Assembly (NCBI GenBank): GCA_030762175.1
Contig: CM060831.1
Span: 79,205,001 to 79,269,000, forward strand
Direction: 5' to 3'
DNA from: Metallyticus violacea
Taxonomy: Eukaryota > Arthropoda > Insecta > Mantodea > Metallyticidae
DNA: 64,000 nt
In this document: positions 55,858 to 64,000 of the stretch, one piece after another
Layout: each line of letters starts with the position of its first letter
Numbering within the stretch: the first letter of the stretch is position 1
Notes under the pieces: model-generated
Told to the model about the DNA's origin: nothing
The model's input: only the letters and a program-made list of their open reading frames with translations
The model's database searches: none
Made by a program: the position numbers and the translations under genes

Positions 55858-57265
55858 TAGGAAAAAAGAATAAGTTATAACTTTATAAAAGTAATTCAAA
55901 ATATTTATAAGAAAAATTAATTTTGTATGAAATATGAAAGGGAGAGGGTAACAGAAAAAATAGTAAACAATATAGGTCTCAGAAAAGGATGTAAATTACA
56001 CCCAGTGCTCTTTAATCTAGTTGACGATATTGCAGAAGAAATTAGTAAAAATAATGTACAGTTGCCAACCATAAACAAAGAGATACTATGTTTGCTCTTT
56101 GCAGATGATTTGGTAGCACATTCACTAATGAATATAGGATTAAAATGACCACTAGAAGCTTTTTGTAGAGAATGAGGTCTTGGATAAATAAAACTAAATC
56201 TAAGATTATGGTAATGAAGAAAAATTCCAAACTAAAAAACAGGAGAAATGATGGTGGGAAGGCAAAGAAACTGAGGCTGTCAAGAAAATTGATTATCTGG
56301 GGCTTAGATTGTCTGGTAATGGAAAATTGAGCAATCAAATAAAGAAAGCATTAGCAGAAGGAAAAATGGCTATGAGTGAATTAGTTCTTGCTTAAATAAA
56401 ATATGGAAGTAAAATGGTTAGAAAGAGTGTATGATTCAATAGTGGAGAGCAAAATTATGTGCGGAATAGAAATTTGGGAGGTAGATGGAGGATGTAAAGC
56501 AATAAATGTGATAAATAGATTATTTTGTAAACTTGTCCTAGGCTTATCAATCTTCCCCTAACAAGGTAGCTCCAATGGAATTAGGAAGACTATGTAACAA
56601 AGGCAAGGAAATAGAAAGAATATTGAAATATTGGTATAAAATAAGAAAGCTATAAGAGGAGAATATCATAAAACATATTTGGTAACACAAAGAATTAAGG
56701 GGGAAGAAACTTGGATTATGTAAAATCCAAAATTTCTACAGGAAGTTGACATGGGATCAATATGGTACGAGAAGGAAATAATGGGGAAAGTATTTTGGAA
56801 AGAGATAAAAACAAGAATAAAAGGTATTGAAAAACAGGAAATATGGGCTAGACTTAATGTTAAAAAATCTTTGGAACTATATAAAACATTGAACAATGAT
56901 TGGGGAAGGGACAAATACATAGAAATTTGTGATAAGGTGGGAAGGGAAAGAATGGCATGTTTTAGAACTGGAGTAATATGCAAGTGGGATAAGAAATGGA
57001 TATATTAAGGGGAAATGACCAATGTGTGAAGAAACAGATAGCATTATAGTTTGGAATGGAAACAAACAAAATTTTGGACGGAACAGTTTAAGAGAGTGGG
57101 AAACCCTATATAATGAAATAAGAGGCAGAAGGATTTTAAATTTAGGAGCAGATAAAAATATAAAATAACTTGAAAAATACATTTGTAAGGTGAGGCAAAA
57201 ATGGGTACATAAGATGGGCAATACAAAGGGGAATAACAATGTTAATAATGAAACTATTTAAGATT
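55858..57265 (+). pseudogene. Third LINE copy, 3' half, divergent
   Basis: ERVTEKIVNNIGLRKGCKLH, PVLFNLVDDIAEEISKN (LYIDD changed to LVDDI) and ILCLLFADDLV (intact FADD box) are the RT core. Further on, in shifted frames, come MCGIEIWEVDGGCKAIN, CKLVLGLS and CFRTGVICKWDKKWIY, then CPMCEETDSII. The order matches the LINE at 19410-24170, but the sequence is much more diverged, probably another subfamily. It begins about 110 bp after the PLE relic. Confidence 0.8.
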
Positions 57266-57289
57266 GAATTTATCCCCCATTATGTACTC

Positions 57290-59135
57290 AACCTTGTGTT
57301 AATGTAATGAGGTAAGGAAGAAATGCAACTACATAAACTGAGAGTAGAAAAAATAAATAATATTAATATGTTTACATACATTTTGTAAACATATAACCAG
57401 GTGGATAAGGAATGCAAGAACCTTAGTTTTGGTAATATGTAGAGTTATATTATGATACTTTCATGATGGTGCCTTTGATTGGATCAAAGCCTGTTCTCCT
57501 GGACATTCAATAGGCAGCTGCTAATGAACCTTATAATGAGGCCTGAGGCAATCAAATTGGAAAATTTTGTTTTTAAAATAAAATAAATGATAATCATATT
57601 TGATGATTTATAAAAGTAATATATGAATTTAATTGTAATGTTGTTTGTTTATACAAAATTCATTCATTAAGCTATTTTGTAATTGGTGGGTGAATTGATG
57701 TCTATTGGTCTTATGCTATGGTCTTGCTTATTTTTAGTGAATAAAGTCTCGGGAGATTAGGATTATTATGCGGTATTTTCTTTTTGCTTCATCTGAAAGG
57801 ATCTTCATTTATTTTAGTGTGCTAGTGTTACTGCAATTTTTAGAGAGTCCTTGCTTAATTCTTTAGTCTTTCCCTTCTCTCAACCCTGTTAACAGTTAAC
57901 TTTGTCTAAAATGATTATTTTATTACACTTGCCTGAATTGTATATATAGCTGGTTTATCTTTTAATTTTCTAATGATGTGTGTATAACATTTTTTTAACT
58001 TTTTGGTTTTTAAGATTATCTAAAATTTTACATTTCTTTATATTCCTGGATCTCTCGCCTTCATTGAGGTTTTGAGAACCTATTTCTAAATGAACAATGA
58101 AATAATCTATATTTGTAGAATTCACTGTACAAGTTGCATTTTACATTTTAATTAAATCTATGCATGTTTTTAGGCCTTTGTTTAGGAATTTGATTTCATT
58201 TTGTGTTAAAAGTGGCATTAAATAGATTGGCTACTACATATTTTCCTGGTGGTTATGGGCATTGCATCAATATTTTATTTTAATTTTTGACATAAACCAT
58301 CTAGTTTCTTTCTTAGTCTCATGTTCTTTGCATTTCTTTTATGATTTAAATTTTCACATAGATGGAAATGAGAATTTTGCCAAACTATGGATTCTAATGC
58401 ATAGAGTGTTTTAAATGTAAGCTATAAATTGTTAATCCTCTTTGATTTAATTTTTTAAATAAGTTCTTTTCCACAAGAATTACTTTCTTCTCAACTGCTT
58501 TATAGTGTATATTATTGTTTTTTTTTTAACAGTTTTCCTTATAAAGTTGGCGTGAATTAAGTTTTGATGCAAAGGTTTAAAAAATTTATATTAAATATTC
58601 ATTTACTTCTGTTATGTCAGTTACCTCTGTTACTTTCATGAATGAAAAGCAATAATCCTTAACCTTTACACAAATAATTATAAGGGTAGACCTTAGAAGA
58701 ATTACTTTTTCATAACAAGTCAATGTCACAAGAATAATTTCATTATTGCTATAGTAACAGACATAACAGATTACTGTGTATTATTTTAAATAAAATTTAA
58801 ACTGACTGAATTATTTTAATTCGTTTCTTATTTGATTAAGTTACATACATTTATATGCTCTGATTTCTTAAATTCTTTGAAAACTATTCTTTCATGTCTT
58901 CAGAAAATGATCAAACCAAATTTGAACATTTGTTCTTCAGCATTAGAGATAGATATAGTTCAATTTAATAAACATTTAAGTAGCTATCTACTTTTTTTTT
59001 TAGGCCAAGGATCTATGGTACCAATAACATAATAGTTATTTGATTTCAAAAAAATTAAAAGTTTATATTTATGTTCTATACAACAGTAAATTCATCCTAA
59101 ATAAAGTTGGCCACAAGCTAGCTCACTATGTTGTT
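57290..59135. other. Intron sequence, no confident call
   Basis: The minus strand at about 58100-58430 has fragments such as CENLNHKRNAKNMRLRKKLD that might be the N-terminal region of a PLE. The evidence is too weak for a call. Confidence 0.4.
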
Positions 59136-59139
59136 CATT

Positions 59140-59402
59140 TGGTTTATTTACATATGTTTTTATCATCTTAGGTCATCCAATTCCATTCAATTCAAGGCAT
59201 GAAATGGCCAATAAATTTTGCTCGGAGGCCTCTTCTTTCAGGTTTGAGGTTCTTTTATGTATCGTAAATCTATGACACAGGACTCATGGCTTTACTTCCC
59301 TTTCAAAGGAAAAACATATTTTGGATTTTTCCACCAGAAAAATTCCTTCAACCTGTTTGGAACTGAACCCATAATCTTGGGTCTACAACCACATAATGAT
59401 AC
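59140..59402 (-). mobile_element. Family-A SINE, diverged
   Basis: Reversed landmarks TTCAAGGCATGAAATGGCCA, GGCCTCTTCTTTCAGGTTTG and GACTCATGGCTTTACTTCCC are clear. The head near 59370-59402 is eroded and the B box is not recognisable. Confidence 0.78.
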
Positions 59403-59409
59403 CATATAT

Positions 59410-60415
59410 TGTTAAAAGGAGTTTTTCAGTTTGAGTTTATGCAGGCCACATGGCATATATAGTATCTCCAAAGCTGTAGTCAATAGTTTTATTAGTTATT
59501 TGCACGGAATTTAACATGGATTACTTAGGCTTGCAAACTCTAGCTTCTGAGTAATGATGTAAAAAATGAAAGTGATCCATAGTCTCTTAGAGAGAGTCAT
59601 AAATACCTCTCTTATGTATGGTTTTATACATATATACACATTTTCTATACAGAAGTTGCAAATAACTCCTGCACATCTCATAAATGGTACAATTGCCTCT
59701 TCAAGAAAGCTGCATTTTCAAGATACTTTAGAAATGACAAATGTCCTGCATAAATTGCATATAGGAACTGCCAATTTTTGCAATTGGAAAAAAAGGAAAC
59801 CATTCATTGAATTTGCACTTGCTACCTTCTTGCAACCATGTCAATGTCTGTGCCACTATCAGAATTTTAATATTGCTGATACTTTTATTTTTTCATCTTT
59901 TACAAATTTGATGAAAGATCATTTTGCCATCTGTAGTAAAACTAAGATCAACAAATAATGCCTGATCGACAAGTTCCCCCACACTCAGGTGATGTGCACC
60001 ACACAGGAAAAAGTTGGAACTGCTATGTTTCTGACATTCTTTCTTTTGAAACTGCTTTTTAGTAGGTAATCTACTCATCATTGCTAAGGTTTGAACTTTA
60101 AAGTTTGTGCTTGCCTTGGCAGTTAAGTAGGCACAATAACTATAGGCTCAGCATGTAGTCAGTGCTGCCACCTGAATTCACTTTCCTATGAAATTTCAGC
60201 TACACAATGGCTATGGAAAGATTTCTCAGGGACCCTATACCTCCACTACATTCACTGCACAGATATGAATTTACATGTTCCAGACCCATGTATATTTTGT
60301 TGGTCTGTTCTTTTAGGTCAGAGAAACCCCAAGTCCATGGGCTGATTTCAGTCTCTGGCCTGGCTGGAACTTGAACTTTTGGCAACCACAAAATTTCTTG
60401 TAGCCACATCTTAAT
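59410..60415. other. Intron sequence, no confident call
   Basis: Several medium ORFs, including one of 130 codons at 59566-59958. Phrases in the latter resemble a CGGBP1/hAT zinc-finger reading on the other strand (FCLC-like HHLSVGELVDQALFVDLSFT), but nothing conclusive. Confidence 0.35.
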
Positions 60416-60419
60416 TACT

Positions 60420-60705
60420 AGTCGATCCTGGTTTTCTAGTGGTAACCATACTTTCCTAGTAGACCCAAGATTGCAGGTTCAATCCTGTCAGGGTCAATGG
60501 ATTTTTTTCAAGCATAAAAATCCCAAGTATATCATCTTTCAAAAGGGAAGTAAAGCCATGGTTCCCATGTCTTAGATTTAAGGCATGAAAAAGAACCTCA
60601 AGCCTGAAAGAGGCCTCTGAGCAAATTGATCAGCTGTTTATCTCCCTGAATTAAATGGGACGATGATCTAAGATATTAAAGAGCATCCATAAATAAAAAA
60701 ATTAA
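60420..60705 (+). mobile_element. Family-A SINE
   Basis: A plus-strand copy with GATCCTGGTTTTCTAGTGGT (A box), GGTTCAATCCTGTCAG (B box), AAGAACCTCAAGCCTGAAAG and GAGCATCCATAAATAAAAAA. It directly borders the piggyBac relic; no clear target duplication was found. Confidence 0.88.
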
Positions 60706-60714
60706 CAACACTAG

Positions 60715-60998
60715 AATTTGTTCTGTTGCACTTTTATTTTCAAATAGTAATTCAATAGGTCCTTAGCAAGCATCTTCAAAAAGTCTCTCCTTGCAGGGCC
60801 ACTTTTGAACATTCCAGAGTATTTGCAAAAGAGAAAAACAGGATCAAGCCTATCTTCCTGTGTGAGTCTGGAACCTGAGTATGTGTATTTCATTTTGTCT
60901 ACCTAGTCTATACTAGATTTAATACCACTGTATGAGGTGATTGTAACAGGTTTACTTTTTTCTGACTGATCATCATCATCATCATCATCATCATCATG

Positions 60999-61030
<32 letters not shown>

Positions 61031-61850
61031 GCATAATAGATAAAGACAAATAACTTTCTCTCTCTTTGCCTCAGGGTAACATTTTCTCCAAATTGCTTTT
61101 GGAGAAAATGCTTGATTCAACTGGTCTGTTTGTTATTGGTGTCATGAAAGATGGAACTTCATGTTTGTTCTTATGGACAGTCCCAACTAGTGTGAATTTC
61201 TAACAAATCCTGGGCAAGTGGAATTTACACAAACCACAGGTAATATTGAGACCACTTTTATATATGCTGAATCAGTCCGTTGACAATAGCATGCGAGTAT
61301 TTTCTATTTATAGATCCATCTGACCATTTCCCACAGTACAGTTCAACATGGCTGGTGTAGAACATTTTTGCAACACCACCCATCCTTAGCTGGTTTGGAA
61401 GGGGTATTACTGAATCTGCTGTCATGTTCTATGAATGACATACACTTCAGGAGGTACTGAAACAATTTTACTCTACTCTTATGCCATCATGTGCCACAAA
61501 TCTTGCAAGTTCATGTGTGAAGCTTTGAGAGAGGAGCAAGCAATGCTTTTAGCTCACTGATATTGATATCTGGCGCCTCTCTAGGTCTAGAATAGTTAGC
61601 ACAAATAAATGCCATATAGATATTTGTGCACTGCACTATTTCTTCTAGTACCAAAAAAAGCAATTGCAGGACTAAGAGTATTTCCCACATCTTATATAAG
61701 CCCAAGTTAACATTTCACAACACTATGCTGCGCTTATCCATCCTTCTGTTCTGTCTTAAGAGGTTGATAACTCCATATAATGCCATCTTTCTGTACATAT
61801 TTATCGTACTGTTCAAAGTTATCTTCATTATCTAACTGTTTAATCAGGAA
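60715..61850 (-). pseudogene. piggyBac-family transposase relic with poly-Asp expansion
   Basis: Minus-strand pieces in order: YVQKDGIIWSYQPLKTEQKD (the WS..PP region), LEEIVQCTNIYMAFICANYS, PDINISELKALL, TPITNRPVESSIFSKSNLEK, SYLSLSIMHDDDD (usually LLSTMH), then SEKSKPVTITSYSGIKSSID, MKYTYSGSRLTQEDRLDPV and KMLAKDLLNYYLKIKV. This is the piggyBac order, including the '...PEIITYYN.TKGGVD.(V/F)D.M...Y' motif (here SSID.VDKMKYTYS). The catalytic middle is mostly lost at 61170-61480. A second, differently decayed piggyBac relic lies at 28030-29340. Confidence 0.83.
60970..61031 (-). repeat. (GAT)n microsatellite coding poly-Asp inside the piggyBac relic
   Basis: About twenty trinucleotide units (with one CAT) read as HDDDDDDDDHDDDDDDDDDD in the transposase frame. 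Confidence 0.92.
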
Positions 61851-61859
61851 ATCATAGCC

Positions 61860-62469
61860 AATTATGTTTATTATTTCTTCAACATTATTGCCAGAGTTTT
61901 CACACTATCTTTTGATTTTTGTATAATCTTAGTTTAATGATATCTTACGAAACAAATTACAAATCGCATTTTCAAGCAACATAAAAAGGGGGGGAAGAAA
62001 GATAATGCTTAAGAAAAAAACACACACAAAAATAATGTACTTAGCTGTATAATAACAAATGAAGTGTGATTAACTTTTAAGCTACATAGTTAATTTTAGA
62101 CATACGACCTGTTTAGAAGCATCGGTATCAGCATAATAAAACCATATAAAACATTTTAATAACACACAGTCTGCACACTGAATAATTAATGTTTTCATGA
62201 AGTTAATATAGTTGCTTCTAATTGTGTTCTGTTTTATCGTTTGAAACATCAAGGATTAAAGGGAAGGTATTCAAAAGCACCAATCATAAAGACCAATTTT
62301 ATCCATTGTTCACTAAAAAATAAAATTGTGCACATTCAGTTTGCAGAGTGGACGGTTAACAATTAAAATAACTTCCATTACTCCAGCATTTAATAAAATC
62401 GCTTAATGATCCAATATGAGTCATCAAGCATGAAATCATATAGCAAAAAAAATAAAATCATTTATTTTA

Positions 62470-62524
<55 letters not shown>

Positions 62525-63535
62525 CTGTCAATACTGACATTCTAAAAATATGGAATACAGTTTACGTATTTGCATAAGCGAGCGCGTGTGAGCGTGTGTC
62601 TATAAAATAACCAGAGAAACAGAAATTAATAAAATATTGAAACTATAACACAAACAGCATAATATTTTAAATTGTTTGTGTTCTTCTTTAAATGCAAAAG
62701 ACAAGTATTTATGTATTTCTACATGAATAATATGCATTTTAAAGCACTATACAGCCTTTGAAATTTTAGGTATTGTTGGTATTTGAGACAAAACTAAATT
62801 AGAACATGTGAAGAGGATTTTATAAAAAAAATGTTTAGTAAACTATACTCTAGATCAATTTCATAATTATATTCTCTTTGATCAGCAGTTTCATTTACAT
62901 GTAGTTGCAAAATTTTAAAATAGAAAAGTACAAAAATTATGCAAATTTAATTCAAAGCATAAGATTATAAAAGCAATGTAAGACAGTAAAACAACATTAA
63001 TAAAACAAAATGAAATGTAGGTATTGACAGTACACAAAATTGCTGCAATGAATGAACATCTCTTTAATCATCTTTATATTATGTTATCTAATTATCTGAT
63101 GAAGCCAGGGACTCCATTGGCCAAAAAGTCATTGCATAAGATAATCCAGCTATATGAGACAGGATGCATAGGCAGGATTTACTAAACTGCTATGATAACC
63201 TTGAGTTTTCCCACTTGGTCAGTACAGTATGAATATTGAATGAAAAAAAAACCATATCTAATTCTAGAATAAGGTCTGTTAAGAATACAAAATGGGAAAT
63301 CTCGTACTAGGTCTAATTACATCATTTCACAATGAGTATTTATGATTCACATGTCTCTTGTAGACTCCACTCATGCTGTCTGGAAATTATTTGAAGTGAA
63401 ATTTACAGGTGATAAAAGAGCTCATAAAGAATTAAGAAAGGTAATTACATACAGATGCCAGAAATAAAGCAGGCAGTTCTAGCATCTCCTTACAGGATAT
63501 CAGTACATAACTTTTTAAATACATTAGAATTTATT
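61860..63535. other. Intron sequence, mostly unrecognised
   Basis: It contains only an (ATT)n microsatellite at 62470-62520 and short homopolymers. Confidence 0.5.
62470..62520 (+). repeat. (ATT)n microsatellite
   Basis: About 17 ATT/TTA units without interruption. Confidence 0.95.
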
Positions 63536-63536
63536 A

Positions 63537-63640
63537 GACCAGCAATTCCCAAACCTTTTTCTCTCCTATACTGCTTGAATTAACTTTTCTTTTAGGAGTG
63601 CCCCCTTCTCTCAAAAACCTCCCCACCAATTCTCTGTGCA
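63537..63640 (+). mobile_element. Possible hAT-type terminal repeat fragment
   Basis: GACCAGCAATTCCCAAACCT followed by TTTTCTC and a GTGCCCCCTTCTC stretch resembles the common hAT end ('CAG.GGTTCCCAAACTTTTT...GCCCCCC'). No transposase or opposite end was found. Confidence 0.4.
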
Positions 63641-64000
63641 AAGAGTTTGTATTTGTTAAGTAGGTTAGGTTCTTAGGTTAGCTAAATAATCAAACAATTC
63701 AAATTAATAACATTAATATGGTGATTTTATATTTTACAATTTATTTTAATTCTTTATAATAGCAGCCTAATATCAAAACAAAAATAGCATTAAAATAATT
63801 TTTAACCACATTCACTTATGATAAAGTTTCATAACTATTTATCTTGATATACGAGTCTTCAAATGTAGCTCTTAATAATTTCAAAGCAATCCCTAAGTTT
63901 GTTTCATGCAGCTGAGTTTTGAAAATAAGGTTCAAATGAAGGATATAATCTCAAGTCAGGAGTTGAGTTGCATCAAGCTTACTGGATATTTATTCCTAAT

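Noticed and set aside
59566..59958. 130-codon plus-strand ORF as a real gene
   Set aside because: No known domain; the opposite strand has hints of a decayed zinc-finger transposon; nothing supports expression.

Overview
This is a window of AT-rich, intron- and transposon-dominated eukaryotic DNA, almost certainly from an arthropod and most likely an insect. The evidence is the poly-A-tailed tRNA-derived SINEs, the mariner/Tc1, piggyBac, hAT and Penelope-like elements of types common in insects, the GT-AG introns of 5-22 kb, and the absence of any compact gene organisation. I cannot name the species.

The only host gene I can support runs on the minus strand across most of the window. Five exons (49462-49318, 43730-43228, 35567-35365, 27063-26913, 4776-4389) have canonical splice sites. 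Their phases join without a gap into about 460 residues. The product resembles the middle part of the mRNA 3'-end cleavage factor Pcf11: a charged, low-complexity protein with a helical segment of the TISFQQYNTLLKQVIRINE type. The 5' exons (CTD-interaction domain) and 3' exons (zinc fingers) should lie outside the window, to the right and left respectively.

Almost everything else is intronic transposon debris. The classes seen are: (a) Penelope-like retroelements (PLEs) with reverse transcriptase and GIY-YIG endonuclease, several ending in hammerhead-ribozyme motifs and two arranged head-to-head as inverted dimers; (b) a broken LINE at about 19.4-24.17 kb plus two more partial copies (36.7-38.8 and 55.86-57.27 kb) and a fragment of another LINE at 6.45-6.99 kb; (c) cut-and-paste transposons: an internally deleted mariner with an 87-bp in-frame duplication (7.09-8.08 kb), other mariner pieces, three Tc1-like relics, two piggyBac relics, a hAT relic with a CGGBP1-like zinc finger and a CENP-B/pogo-type fragment; (d) two abundant SINE families (A, eight copies; B, five copies) and one copy of a third; (e) MITE-like hairpins and microsatellites.

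Layout: 0-4.4 kb, intron with SINEs and a tandem duplication; 4.39-4.78 kb, last visible exon; 4.8-26.9 kb, a 22-kb intron holding mariner, LINE and PLE copies; 26.9-27.1 kb exon; 28-35.4 kb intron with piggyBac, Tc1 and hAT relics; 35.4-35.6 kb exon; 36.5-41.6 kb intron with nested PLE and LINE; 43.2-43.7 kb exon; 44.3-47.8 kb intron with mariner, Tc1 and pogo relics; 49.3-49.5 kb exon; 49.7-64 kb intron with a Tc1 relic, SINEs, PLE, LINE and piggyBac.

The most notable biology is the set of hammerhead-ribozyme motifs in the PLEs, whose stems covary between subfamilies, together with the palindromic dimer architecture of these elements, one of which is bounded by a single perfect 13-bp target-site duplication.
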